DNA from: Rubritalea marina DSM 17716
GTDB taxonomy: Bacteria > Verrucomicrobiota > Verrucomicrobiia > Verrucomicrobiales > Akkermansiaceae
Length of the DNA stretch: 47,636 nucleotides
NCBI RefSeq assembly: GCF_000378105.1
Contig: NZ_KB899266.1
Coordinates: 1-47,636, forward strand
Reading direction: 5' to 3'
Below the pieces are notes generated by a model. The model did no database searches and was not told the DNA's origin. It saw only the letters and a list, made by a program, of their open reading frames with translations. Each line of letters starts with the position of its first letter. Position 1 is the first letter of the stretch. Made by a program: the position numbers and the translations under genes. This document shows, piece after piece, positions 1 through 9,765 of the stretch.

Positions 1-32
1 AACAGTTTATTCTTCAAACCCCTGGGCGATAT
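1..32. repeat. Inverted copy of the 46058-46089 repeat
   Basis: The reverse complement of these 32 bases matches 46058-46089 at 31 of 32 positions; the only difference is one C/T. The copy begins at the window edge, so it may extend to the left. Similarity stops abruptly after base 32. It is a dispersed repeat of unknown type in opposite orientation to its partner. Confidence 0.8.
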
Positions 33-555
33 GAACTGGTGTGCTGCTGTGCTGTTGCTGAGGAATTAAAAAGTGATGCATAGCTTATCACTAAAGGGCT
101 ACAGCTTACTTGTCCACCTCTAAAAAAGGGTGTTTCACTTTACTATGATACCTTGAATTTCAATATATCCATTAGATATGATATCACTTCACGGGAGACC
201 CAATTCACACACTGTTAAAATCTTACAAAAGCTAAGAGCTTCGAATTTTTTTGCTTTTGCTGCACCCTTATTAAATCATGTTCAAATGACCACTCTTGGC
301 GAGACTAACAAAAAGCCATCTCTCATACATCCATGGGCTGAGGCGATGCGTTGGTATTTGGAGTGGTTGCAGATTTGTAGGCGCACGCATAAAGAAACTG
401 CAAGTATCCCGGAAAGAATGGCCAATGCTGTGCATCGACAGCATGACGCTAAAGCGTCACGACGTCAAATGACACTATGAGGTACACCCCTCGAAGAAAG
501 AATTTCCGAGCACCTCCTTTACTCTTTTTAGATTCCTCATTAGGCTCCTTCCAGC
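33..555. other. Gene-poor left flank upstream of dnaE
   Basis: There is no convincing intact gene here. An A+T-rich stretch with a small hairpin (GTGAT near 72, ATCAC near 88) precedes a doubtful 100-codon frame at 178-480. The last 75 bases before 556 should hold the dnaE leader. I see no strong Shine-Dalgarno there, only CTCCTT-type pyrimidine-rich sequence. Confidence 0.5.
178..480 (+). pseudogene. Possible remnant of a tyrosine recombinase N-terminal region
   Basis: The frame encodes 100 residues with an ATG start. Its second half (from about residue 51, PWAEAMRWYLEWL) has the look of the helical N-terminal region of integron-type or phage-type tyrosine recombinases, with a Trp-rich amphipathic helix followed by PERMANAVHR. 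No catalytic domain follows; the frame stops at 480 just before dnaE. The first half is not recognisable. This could be a decayed integrase fragment or a chance frame. The family reading is a resemblance from memory only. Confidence 0.25.
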
Positions 556-3500
556 ATGTCAGATTCCTTTGTTCACCTACACGTTCACACCGAATATTCG
601 ATCAAAGACTCCATCGTCCGCATCAAGGACTTGGCCGGTGCGGTAACAGACAATGGCATGAGCGCCGTCGCAATGACCGATCACGGCAATCTCTTCGGTA
701 CAGTCGAGTTCTACCAAAAGATGACCGGCAATGACATCAAGCCGATTCTCGGCTGCGAAGTCTACCTCGCCCCATCCGCCCTCACCGACAAAAAAGACAT
801 CCCAGGACGCAAACGAGCGACTCACCTCACACTCCTAGCAAAGAACAAAATAGGCTGGGACAACTTGACCAAGTTAGTTTCTGTTGGGCACCTCGATGGC
901 GATTACTTTGGAGAGCCACGCATTGACCGCGACACGCTGCGCGAATTCTCCGAAGGCATCATCTGCCTCTCTGGCGACGACGAGGGGCCCATCCACGAAT
1001 GGCTCGAAAAGGGGGATCTCGCTGCCGCCAAAGCCCAGGTGGAAGAACTCATCGACATCTATGGTAAGGAGGACTTTTACATCGAGCTGATGGATCACGC
1101 GCTGGAGACCCAGCCAGCGATCATCAAGTCGCTCACCTCGCTGGCCGATGAATACCAACTCAAGTTAGTAGCCACCAACGACGTCCACTTTCTCAAGGCG
1201 GAGGAACACGAAGCTCACGACGTGCTCATTTGTATTGGTGAGTCCTGCCTCTTGCTTGATGAGAACCGCAAGAGCTACTCCGACCAAGTCTACTTCAAGT
1301 CAGCTGCAGAGATGCGCGCCCTCTTCAAAGACTACCCCGGCGCCTGCGACAACACGCTGGAGATTGCGGAGAAATGCAATGTCGAGCTCGTGCTCGATCC
1401 TACGTCTTCAGACAAGTACCCGCAGTTCGAGTCCCCAGATGGCTCACCGCGTGAGGAATACTTCAAGAAAGTCTGTAAAGATGGCGTGAAGATGCGCTAC
1501 CCAGAGGATAAGATTCAGGAGCTCTGCGGCATCTATGATACCGATGTAGACGGCGTCTGGAAGATTCTCGATGAACGCCTCGAGTACGAGGTGGACATCA
1601 TCAACTCACTGGGTTTTGCCTCCTACTTCTTGATCACCGCGGACTTCATCGTTTGGGCGCTCGACCACGACATCCCGGTAGGCCCGGGCCGTGGTTCCGC
1701 TGCGGGCTCATTGGTGGCCTATGCCATGAAGATCACCGACATCTGCCCGATGCGCTTCGGACTACTCTTCGAACGATTCCTCAACCCAGAGCGTGTTTCG
1801 CCACCCGATGTGGACATCGACTTCTGCCAGACCCGTCGCCCTGAGGTCATCGACTACGTGCGTAAGAAATATGGAGAACGCTGTGTCTGTCACATCATCA
1901 CCTACGGCACCCTAGGCGCGAAGTCGGTGCTCCGAGATGTGGCTCGCGTCATGGGCGTTTCCTTTGGCGATGCCGATAAACTTGCCAAGCTCATCGAAGC
2001 CGTTCCCGGTGTGAAGCTTCAAGGTGAATACGATGCAAAGGAAGAACTGCGCGATACCGTAGAGGCATCCTCCACCTTCAAAGAACTCTGGAACTACGCA
2101 ATTAAACTCGAGGGCCTCACGCGCAACACAGGTGTCCACGCTGCCGGCGTGGTGATCGGTGATGGCGACCTCGACCACCACGTACCACTCGCCCGCGCGA
2201 AGGAAGGTGAAGTTGTCTCACAAGCAGACATGGGCGCGATCACTGAGATCGGACTCCTGAAGATGGACTTCCTTGGTCTGAAGAACCTCACGGTCATCCA
2301 AGACGCGGTCGACCACATCACCCCGCACACACCAGGCTTCAACATCACCCAGGTGCCACTCGACGATAAGCCAGCCCTCGCCCTGCTCAACCGCGGCGAA
2401 ACCATGGGTGTGTTCCAGCTGGAATCCGGCGGCATGGTCGAAACATGTAAAAAGTACGGCATCGACAAGATCGAAGACGTGATCGATTTGCTCGCTGTTT
2501 ATCGCCCGGGTGCGATGCAGTACATCGATGAGATGATCGCGGTGAAGAAGGGCGAGAAGGAAGTCGATTACGAACACCCGCTGCTCGAAGAAATCTGTGG
2601 CGACACCTACGGCGTGATGATCTATCAGGAACAGGTGCAGAACGCGGCAAAAATGCTCGCCGGCTACACCCTCGGTGGTGCGGATATTCTGCGCCGTGCG
2701 ATGGGTAAGAAGAAGCCCTCCGAGATGGCCAAACAGCGCGAGATCTTCGTCAAAGGCGCCGCCGAGACCAACAACATCAACGCCACCAATGCCAACAAAA
2801 TCTTCGACAAGATCGCGGGCTTCGCCGGCTATGGTTTCAACAAATCGCACTCCGCCTGCTACGGCCACATTTCCTATTGGACCGCCTACCTCAAAGCGAA
2901 CTTCCCGGTAGAATTCCTCTGTGGATTGCTCTCCAATGAAATCAACAATACAGAAAAAATCGCGGTATTCATCGCCGAATGCCACCGCATGAAGATCGAG
3001 GTGCTGCCGCCAAACGTCAACAAATCCAAACTGCGCTTCGCACCGGAGATGCTTCCATCCGGCAAGATGGCCATCCGCTATGGACTCGCCGCCATCAAGA
3101 ACGTGGGCGAAGGCGCCATGGCTGTGGCAATCGCCAATCGCGATAAGAACGGCCCCTTCGAGAGCATGGACGACTTCTCCAACCGCCTCGACACCAAGGT
3201 CGTGAACAAACGTATCCTCGAGAATCTCATCAAAGCCGGCGCCATGGACTGGACCGGCGAGACACGCGCCAGCATGGACGCCCGTCTCGAAACCGTCATC
3301 GCCACCGCCTCGTCCTCGCACAAAGACCGCGCTGCAGGCCAAGTCGCCCTCTTCGACTCCATGGACTTCGGTTCTGCTCCAGAGCCGGAAGACGCACCCC
3401 TCGTACTCCGTGAGTGGCCAAAAGAGCAACGCCTCGACACCGAGAAAGAATTGCTAGGATTCTACACCTCGGGCCACCCACTCGATGCCTACCGTGGGGT

Positions 3501-4062
3501 GATCGATGCTGACATGTACACCCGCATCGGCCTCATCGAAGACATCGACCTCAGCGACCGCCGCAAGCGCCATCGCTTCGCCGGCATGATCAAACAAGTA
3601 GAGCACAAAGTCACGAAAGCTGGCAAACCCTTCGGTGTGATCTACCTCGAAGACTTCACCGGCACCAAAGAAATCCTCGCCTGGAGTGAATCCTACACCC
3701 CCGCGCGCGAAGAAGGTCTCCTCGAAGCTGGCACCGTGATTCGCCTCTTCGGCAATGTTCAAGAAGACGACCGCAACCCCGAATCACGCCGAGTCTCCGG
3801 CTCCAAGATCGAAGGCCTCGCCGGCAAACGCGTCGCAGGCGCCGACAAGAAAGCCCTCAATATCACCCTCTGGACCTCAAAACACGACGAGCAAGACCTC
3901 AAGGAGATCAAACACATTCTGGAATCTAACCCAGGGAAAACCCCTGTGCTGCTCCACATCCAAAACACCATGGGTGACCGCGCCACCCTCATAGCAGGCG
4001 ATTCATTCCAGGTCAGAAAGTCTGACTCCCTAGAAATGGCCCTCGCCAAGTGGATGGAGTAG
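556..4062 (+). CDS. dnaE: DNA polymerase III alpha subunit (replicative polymerase)
   Basis: This is the catalytic subunit of the chromosomal replicase, extending DNA 5'-3' on the beta clamp. It has 1168 residues, the normal DnaE1 length. The N-terminus is a PHP domain (HLHVHTEYS at about 7-15). The palm holds the glycine-rich VGPGRGSAAGS loop and the catalytic aspartates in PDVDIDF (D420 and D422). A third acidic residue lies in KMDFLGL (D571). Helix-hairpin-helix and OB-fold regions follow in the last third. No intein and no frameshift are visible. The ATG at 556 is chosen because the conserved PHP motif starts at once. The gene ends 7 bp before the convergent gene at 4070, with no obvious separate terminator. 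Confidence 0.97.
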   Translation: MSDSFVHLHVHTEYSIKDSIVRIKDLAGAVTDNGMSAVAMTDHGNLFGTVEFYQKMTGNDIKPILGCEVYLAPSALTDKKDIPGRKRATHLTLLAKNKIGWDNLTKLVSVGHLDGDYFGEPRIDRDTLREFSEGIICLSGDDEGPIHEWLEKGDLAAAKAQVEELIDIYGKEDFYIELMDHALETQPAIIKSLTSLADEYQLKLVATNDVHFLKAEEHEAHDVLICIGESCLLLDENRKSYSDQVYFKSAAEMRALFKDYPGACDNTLEIAEKCNVELVLDPTSSDKYPQFESPDGSPREEYFKKVCKDGVKMRYPEDKIQELCGIYDTDVDGVWKILDERLEYEVDIINSLGFASYFLITADFIVWALDHDIPVGPGRGSAAGSLVAYAMKITDICPMRFGLLFERFLNPERVSPPDVDIDFCQTRRPEVIDYVRKKYGERCVCHIITYGTLGAKSVLRDVARVMGVSFGDADKLAKLIEAVPGVKLQGEYDAKEELRDTVEASSTFKELWNYAIKLEGLTRNTGVHAAGVVIGDGDLDHHVPLARAKEGEVVSQADMGAITEIGLLKMDFLGLKNLTVIQDAVDHITPHTPGFNITQVPLDDKPALALLNRGETMGVFQLESGGMVETCKKYGIDKIEDVIDLLAVYRPGAMQYIDEMIAVKKGEKEVDYEHPLLEEICGDTYGVMIYQEQVQNAAKMLAGYTLGGADILRRAMGKKKPSEMAKQREIFVKGAAETNNINATNANKIFDKIAGFAGYGFNKSHSACYGHISYWTAYLKANFPVEFLCGLLSNEINNTEKIAVFIAECHRMKIEVLPPNVNKSKLRFAPEMLPSGKMAIRYGLAAIKNVGEGAMAVAIANRDKNGPFESMDDFSNRLDTKVVNKRILENLIKAGAMDWTGETRASMDARLETVIATASSSHKDRAAGQVALFDSMDFGSAPEPEDAPLVLREWPKEQRLDTEKELLGFYTSGHPLDAYRGVIDADMYTRIGLIEDIDLSDRRKRHRFAGMIKQVEHKVTKAGKPFGVIYLEDFTGTKEILAWSESYTPAREEGLLEAGTVIRLFGNVQEDDRNPESRRVSGSKIEGLAGKRVAGADKKALNITLWTSKHDEQDLKEIKHILESNPGKTPVLLHIQNTMGDRATLIAGDSFQVRKSDSLEMALAKWME

Positions 4063-4069
4063 CCTCCCC

Positions 4070-4786
4070 TCACTCCCCACCATCGGGCTCCCGGAAATGG
4101 AGCTCCACCTGAACTGGCATTCCAGGCTTTGGTAGGGGCAACTTGGTTGAATAACTATAAATATCATCCTGTGGCACCGTAGCGTTCCCCGCTCGGTTGA
4201 TCAAAGCTGAAGGGTCATTGATCAACGCTATGAGGCTCTTTTCAGCGTGGGCATTGAGAAATCCGGCTCGGCTTACCTCCCCCGTGTAGAGCCACCCACT
4301 CAGCCGCTCTTGCGCTTCTTTGCCGTCAACCGCTATCAGCTCTTCGAGCGAGCAGGCGTGGTCTTCCTCAAACACCTTCCACCTCAGCCGGACCTCGACT
4401 GGGTCTCCTTTTTGCACTCCTATCAGCATCGCCGCATAGTGCAACTGAGCTGGGAGAACATCCGTAGAAAAGAGCGTCTCATGCACCTTGCCGGTGGAAT
4501 GGGTCATCGCATATTCTAGATTCGAATCTACGACTTCTGCGCTCACCACATAGCGTATCATACGCGACTGCGTATGGAGCCACACTCTGCCTAGTGTGAA
4601 TGCATGCTCACCCGCAGGTTTGAGTCCCAGTGATTGCTGAGGCGCATCAAAGTGTGGCCGATCAGCCACAGGAGCTTCGAATTTACCGGATGGCTTGAGA
4701 TGCTCAGCGCCAGCGATTTTTTGCTCAGCTGTTTGAGCAAGAGCAACACCAGCGACCGCCATGGATAGGGATACAGCTCGCAACAT
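4070..4786 (-). CDS. Exported YdjY-like domain protein
   Basis: This is a 238-residue protein with a signal peptide (MLRAVSLSMAVAGVALAQTA). An upstream in-frame extension to 4939 lies inside the preceding gene, so the ATG at 4786 is preferred. The body resembles the YdjY-like family of Planctomycetes and Verrucomicrobia: a strand-rich domain containing KVHETLFSTDV (about residues 98-108), then LRWKVFEEDH, then a segment ending GFLNAHAEKSL. The molecular role of this family is not established. It starts 3 bp after the stop of the upstream large secreted protein, so the two are almost certainly co-transcribed and both act outside the cytoplasm. The assignment is by motif resemblance; the export prediction is firmer than the family name. 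Confidence 0.72.
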   Translation of the reverse strand: MLRAVSLSMAVAGVALAQTAEQKIAGAEHLKPSGKFEAPVADRPHFDAPQQSLGLKPAGEHAFTLGRVWLHTQSRMIRYVVSAEVVDSNLEYAMTHSTGKVHETLFSTDVLPAQLHYAAMLIGVQKGDPVEVRLRWKVFEEDHACSLEELIAVDGKEAQERLSGWLYTGEVSRAGFLNAHAEKSLIALINDPSALINRAGNATVPQDDIYSYSTKLPLPKPGMPVQVELHFREPDGGE

Positions 4787-4788
4787 GA

Positions 4789-7700
4789 TTATGGGCTTTC
4801 TATCGCTTCCACACGGAAGAACAACGGAGTGCCTTGCGGCGTGAATTCTACGTGATGCATGGTGTAATCCGAGTCCACATCTTCCATGCTCGCATTCGAA
4901 ATAGAACCACTCACCGATGGATCCGTAAAAGGCCGCCATTCGATCATGTCGGTACTGACCTGTGGAACCAAGGTGATCCCGACTGCTTCCTTGGGCTCGA
5001 TGTAACTATAGCGAAATGTACCCGAAAGCATCTTACCAACTGGGAGACCGTGGCTTTTGCTATCGGCATCTAGGCTGGGAGCTTGAGCAAGGTTCGGATT
5101 CCCCAAACCAAAGGCATAGTAGAGACCGTTCTGCACTCCATTTTCAGATGCATCGCCATGCACTCCCCCTTTCTCTGGATCGTCATGCAAGCTTTCATCC
5201 AGATAGGTGCGTACCCAATGGTTCAGGCCGCCCTTGGACTCTTTTTCTGCTAACAAAGCAATCTCCGTCTCTGAAAGAACACGGCTGTGAATGCGAAGCT
5301 CATCGATGTAACCAGCATAGCTATTGCCTCCACTCGTAGAGCTACCAAACACAAATTGCGCCACACTCACATTGAATGGAGTTGTCGAATTACTGCGGGC
5401 TCCCACGAGTGCACCATCCTTGTACACCTGCATCAGTCCGGCGCTGCTATCTTTGGTAAATACCCAATGGCTCCAAACATCATTAAATAAGCTTTGGTCG
5501 CCATCAAAACTTGTCGTCATTTTGTCTACTGTCCCCTCACTACCTAACTCGAAAATGGTAGCAGCACTATTATTCGGCACGTAAAGGCGAAGCACCGCTT
5601 GGTTCGAGGCATTTTGCGCGTGAAACAGCTGAGAAGAACGAAAAGCTTCCGCGCCATCACGCTGCGCCCAAAACGATATACTGACGCTCTCCCCAAAACC
5701 ACTAGTAAGTGCGGGTGGAATCGTCAGGGTGTCTCCATTGATATAAATGGAGGAACCTCGCTTCGCTACAGAGCTCAACTCCACTTCATCGCTCGTAGTC
5801 ATATGGTACGCGTTCCCTGAGCTGTCTAAAAAGCTGCCATCTGCTTCCTCAGCATCAAAGGTCCAATGCGCTAACAAGTCATCCGCAAGTGCATCCACTT
5901 CGCTGAAAGCCAAAGTCGCAGAGCCCGTCTGTCCGTCACTTTGGCGGATCGTGTACTCTAGTGAATCTACCGACCCACTACTCTGTTTGGTATAGCTAAT
6001 CGATTTTCCATCCGATGAAATCCGCGCATATCCAAGACTCGGTGCCGTGGGTATCGCCACGACTTCCACGCTCCCTGCAAATGCATCATTTTCTGTCACA
6101 TCGATCAATGCAGGCACATCTTGTGCCACGACCAGAGTATCATCGAATGGGATCGGTGCTGGCACCACGCCATGGCTGTGGTAGCCCCCATGGCGATACT
6201 CTAGGTGGTCCCCGCTGATTGCCCCCTCACCATTGATCGGTTCGTCCTCACCCTCTTTCTGCCACGCCACGGCAAAATGGCTCGCTCCCTTATTTTCCTT
6301 ATGACGCAGCTCGATATAATAACGCTCGCCCGCCACTAGGTCGAAATACTCCGACACGCCAGCTCGCCCGTCTGACCAGCTCTTCTCCCCTGTCGAGCCC
6401 GTGGTATGTGCCACAAGTTGCATATGGGTATCGTACTCTGTTGGGCTCCAGTAAAAGTCCACATCGTCGTCACCCGTGACATAGAAGCGGTACTTGCCAC
6501 TCGTTGGAGGAACTACCCAACCACTGGCTCTATGGCCTATCGAGTTCGTCGTCTGTGAAGGTGTGTAGAGCTCAAAGTCTGTAATCGTTTGGTAACCGCC
6601 AGTCGCGTTCCAAGGGAAATGATAATTCGCCTCAAGATCCTCGACATCGCTTCCTTCAATTTCCTCAAAAGTCGCGACCCAGATACCCCCTGCCACAGAC
6701 CCAGTATTATCAGGTACTGTGAGAGTCGCCGTATCGGATACAAACACGTGTTCCCCTACGGTGCACACGCAATAATACGTACCTTGGCTCCCACCAACCA
6801 CGGGCCATAACCACAACCAATGATCTTCTGTCACCGGGCCAATCGGCTCCCCATTGCGATACCATTGGTAGATCTTCGTACCACTTCCGCTTATGAGAAA
6901 ATTGAAGCTAGCATAGGAACCTACATTAGGGCTTTGATCCGACAAATTGGTCGTAATTGCCGGAGTCACTGCCGCCTCTGGCTCCTCTAACACAAGTACT
7001 GATCCATCCACTAAGTGGATGTCCGACTCAGAAGGTGTCGTCCAGCCTACGGATACATATCCCGGTGTTTTCCCCGTCTTGTGGAACAGCCTAAATGTAT
7101 AAACCTCTCCAGCCGTGAGATTCACCGCCACCGGGCTTTGGTCGGATATCGCTTCCCAATCTTTTCTTTCCACCACGGCACTTGAGGCAGCGATCAGCTC
7201 CCAACTGCTGTCATCCTCTGGGTCCCAATGGATCTCAGCACCATCATTGGTGGTGAGGTAAAACTGATAGAGGCCAGACTCCTTTGGCACGACCTTAAAC
7301 TCGACCTCGCGCCCCATGGTGTCGGCTTCAGGTGGGAAATCCAAACTGTAATAGCGACGTATCCGGTCAGCTCTTCCCGAAATGGCCGTGAGCGGAGTGC
7401 TATTAAACTCATAATGAAACTCACTTTCCACCACACCAGCCTGATAGCCATCAGGTGCAGCCCAAGCATGCACGTGCACTTTAAGCAGTTCCACCAGCTC
7501 CTGCCCTGAGCCTTGTAGGCGTAGCTCAAGATCGTAGATGCCGTCTTGTGAGAAATCAAACCCCGTGCTCAAGCTGCTGGCATCATCCAGTTGTACAGAT
7601 GCAGCATTCTCACTCAGCACCGTCCAGCTCACTGTGTAGTCATCCGTAGGCACCGACTCTCCGAGACCATCTAACACGTCAAGCAACACATCTAGGGTCC

Positions 7701-9393
7701 CGTCCTCACTCACCAAAGTATGGTACTCAGGCTCGAACAATTCATGCGGAGTCGCGCTAAAATCCACCACCCACTCACTAGTATCCCACCCTGGTAAGGT
7801 CGCATAGCCACCACGTGCCACACTATAGGGTAACGCCGTAAAAATCTCTCCTAACAAAAAGTTCGAGTCATCATCATTCTCGATCCAGCCTCTAATATAC
7901 TCCTGTCTCTCCCCACCAGGTTGCCACGCTAAATGCCAATACCATTTCCATTGGTCTAGTAAGTATCGACGTTGCTGAGCCGTCCAATAAGGCATCGCGA
8001 GTTGGTGCATTGCCACACCACCTAGGGTGTGCGTGTGCGCGTATTGGAAATGCTCTTGAAAACGCACCAAATAGTCCGTCATTTGATCCACATACTCTTT
8101 ATCAGCAGCTGGGGGATCAGCTCCCTCCAGAGAATTCATATAGCCAAAAATAGCACCCGCTGTCCTTGCCGATGCATCCAGGCTAAATGATTCATTAAAG
8201 CCATACGTGTAGGCCACGGCGCCGACCCCTTCATGCATCGAAGCCTTTAGCTGCTCCCATTGCCATGCCATCTTTTCCTCGATCGACGGGTCAACCGCTT
8301 CATCCCATCCCTCGGGCACGACCCCTTTGACTGAATCTGGTTTCTCATCCTCGCTGGCATAGCCATAGTGCCGCGCATCGCGGATACGTACTGAAGTGTC
8401 CAGCACCCGCTCACCTTCAGCATCCGTCACTTTCTTCGCCATCGAGAGGGCAGAAAAACTATGCACCACGCAGATATTAAATCCATTTCCTGTGTAATCA
8501 CTATGCACCCCAGCATGAGCACCTCCAGCTATCGGATGACGCCCGCCATACTGGGCCCACCATTGCACCCGGTTGGCTATTTTTTCACTATATGTCTGTA
8601 GCTCATCGTAGTACTCCTCTTCCTTCGTTTTCTCCAAATATTCAGCGAGAAACATCAATGAAGTGTTCAGCACCCAGTTCTCGTGTCCCGCGAACTGGTT
8701 CACAAAATGCGGATTGGCCGTGCCATCTGGCAAATACTGTTCTAGCGGAGCATACTGCGCGTTCTCCAATGCCGAGAGACAAGAATCCCGCACTTTATTG
8801 ATCGAGAGCCGATACGGAGTGTCCCCCGTCGTATCATTCCAATTCGGATGACCCAACAGCGCGAAACCCGCCCAGCGCTTTGGGTAGTTCGAACCCGTTG
8901 CGCTTTCATCATTCATGATACTTTCATGAATCCCAGCACAGGCGATTTCATACTGCGCTTCAAAGGCCGTACTCCCGAGTGGAAAGGTAGGACCAAGCCC
9001 GCCGTCACCTTCCAGCTGCACGTTGACCACCGTCGTCCCCACACCGGAGCGCAACACCATCAATGGCAGCAGGCCATCGCCGCGCTGCGCACGCTCAATC
9101 GCTTCCCCCAAATCGCGAGTCGCTCCAATGAAAATACCCCAGCTATTCTCCCTCACAGAATCGCTAAATTCCTCACCAAACGCACCGTAAATGTAATCAT
9201 CCACCTGCAAACCCGCCAAGGCTCCAGGCGCCCCATCAATCACCTCGCTCACCCTCACCATATTCGACTCAGACTGCGCAAAATACCGTCCTCCGATCAT
9301 CCCCAAGGGATAATCAGTGTCGGTCTTCTCACCCGCCAAAACACCTGACACCAACAAAGCGAAGCACCAGATTATGACTCTATCCATTCTCAT
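4789..9393 (-). CDS. Giant secreted protein: PDZ-like N-terminus, helical domain, two PA14 modules, Ig-like, LamG
   Basis: It has 1534 residues from the ATG at 9393; an in-frame TTG at 9402 and an ATG at 9387 are alternatives. A signal peptide (IIWCFALLVSGVLAG) leads into a PDZ-like region (about 30-130). A long helical region rich in Trp and Tyr (about 150-540) resembles the DUF6288 family. Then come a beta-sandwich region (545-650), a PA14-like module (660-790), an Ig-like module with the IYQWYRNGEP signature (810-895), a second PA14-like module (900-1055) and a cadherin-like repeat with DVTENDAF (about 1085-1165). A LamG domain (AHWTFDA, FLDSSGNAYHM; 1174-1375) and a C-terminal domain common in verrucomicrobial secreted proteins (from about 1388) complete it. 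PA14 and LamG modules usually bind carbohydrate, so a polysaccharide-related role is inferred. No glycosidase active site is recognisable. Confidence 0.85.
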   Translation of the reverse strand: MRMDRVIIWCFALLVSGVLAGEKTDTDYPLGMIGGRYFAQSESNMVRVSEVIDGAPGALAGLQVDDYIYGAFGEEFSDSVRENSWGIFIGATRDLGEAIERAQRGDGLLPLMVLRSGVGTTVVNVQLEGDGGLGPTFPLGSTAFEAQYEIACAGIHESIMNDESATGSNYPKRWAGFALLGHPNWNDTTGDTPYRLSINKVRDSCLSALENAQYAPLEQYLPDGTANPHFVNQFAGHENWVLNTSLMFLAEYLEKTKEEEYYDELQTYSEKIANRVQWWAQYGGRHPIAGGAHAGVHSDYTGNGFNICVVHSFSALSMAKKVTDAEGERVLDTSVRIRDARHYGYASEDEKPDSVKGVVPEGWDEAVDPSIEEKMAWQWEQLKASMHEGVGAVAYTYGFNESFSLDASARTAGAIFGYMNSLEGADPPAADKEYVDQMTDYLVRFQEHFQYAHTHTLGGVAMHQLAMPYWTAQQRRYLLDQWKWYWHLAWQPGGERQEYIRGWIENDDDSNFLLGEIFTALPYSVARGGYATLPGWDTSEWVVDFSATPHELFEPEYHTLVSEDGTLDVLLDVLDGLGESVPTDDYTVSWTVLSENAASVQLDDASSLSTGFDFSQDGIYDLELRLQGSGQELVELLKVHVHAWAAPDGYQAGVVESEFHYEFNSTPLTAISGRADRIRRYYSLDFPPEADTMGREVEFKVVPKESGLYQFYLTTNDGAEIHWDPEDDSSWELIAASSAVVERKDWEAISDQSPVAVNLTAGEVYTFRLFHKTGKTPGYVSVGWTTPSESDIHLVDGSVLVLEEPEAAVTPAITTNLSDQSPNVGSYASFNFLISGSGTKIYQWYRNGEPIGPVTEDHWLWLWPVVGGSQGTYYCVCTVGEHVFVSDTATLTVPDNTGSVAGGIWVATFEEIEGSDVEDLEANYHFPWNATGGYQTITDFELYTPSQTTNSIGHRASGWVVPPTSGKYRFYVTGDDDVDFYWSPTEYDTHMQLVAHTTGSTGEKSWSDGRAGVSEYFDLVAGERYYIELRHKENKGASHFAVAWQKEGEDEPINGEGAISGDHLEYRHGGYHSHGVVPAPIPFDDTLVVAQDVPALIDVTENDAFAGSVEVVAIPTAPSLGYARISSDGKSISYTKQSSGSVDSLEYTIRQSDGQTGSATLAFSEVDALADDLLAHWTFDAEEADGSFLDSSGNAYHMTTSDEVELSSVAKRGSSIYINGDTLTIPPALTSGFGESVSISFWAQRDGAEAFRSSQLFHAQNASNQAVLRLYVPNNSAATIFELGSEGTVDKMTTSFDGDQSLFNDVWSHWVFTKDSSAGLMQVYKDGALVGARSNSTTPFNVSVAQFVFGSSTSGGNSYAGYIDELRIHSRVLSETEIALLAEKESKGGLNHWVRTYLDESLHDDPEKGGVHGDASENGVQNGLYYAFGLGNPNLAQAPSLDADSKSHGLPVGKMLSGTFRYSYIEPKEAVGITLVPQVSTDMIEWRPFTDPSVSGSISNASMEDVDSDYTMHHVEFTPQGTPLFFRVEAIESP

Positions 9394-9765
9394 CGGGCGC
9401 AAAGCCTAGCCTATTGATTATTAATATTCCATGAGTAAAACAATGGTTCACCAGATTGTTAGACCAACCCAATCCGAGATCTGTTGGCATTCAATGGATC
9501 ACGCGACCTGGAGATAGAGATGTTTTTTATACTATGTGCTTCCAGATCCCTACCGCCAATCCCCCAACAACTCGACACCTCCCCTCACTGATCGGACGGA
9601 GCTTACGACAGACTAGTTCAGGGAATATGAATGTCACGCAGGGCGGCCCAACTGCCCTAATCTCCCGCCCCCACTGGGATTCCAAAGGGGCGGAAGGATT
9701 TGCAACCATCCTTAATAGACTAGCCCTTAGCATAAGACTACAATGGCAATTCGCTATCTCGACTC
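9394..9765. other. Divergent intergenic region
   Basis: This 372-bp stretch separates the minus-strand giant protein from the plus-strand Verru_Chthon-like gene and must carry both promoters. Short open frames cross it but have Arg/Pro/Thr-rich, shadow-like composition. I see no tRNA, no strong hairpin and no repeat matching other parts of the window. Confidence 0.5.

Noticed and set aside
2218-3429. A 403-residue open frame on the minus strand inside dnaE
   Set aside because: It is the antisense shadow of a strongly conserved gene; composition is Val/Gly/Asp/His-rich without motifs, and dnaE is intact on the other strand.
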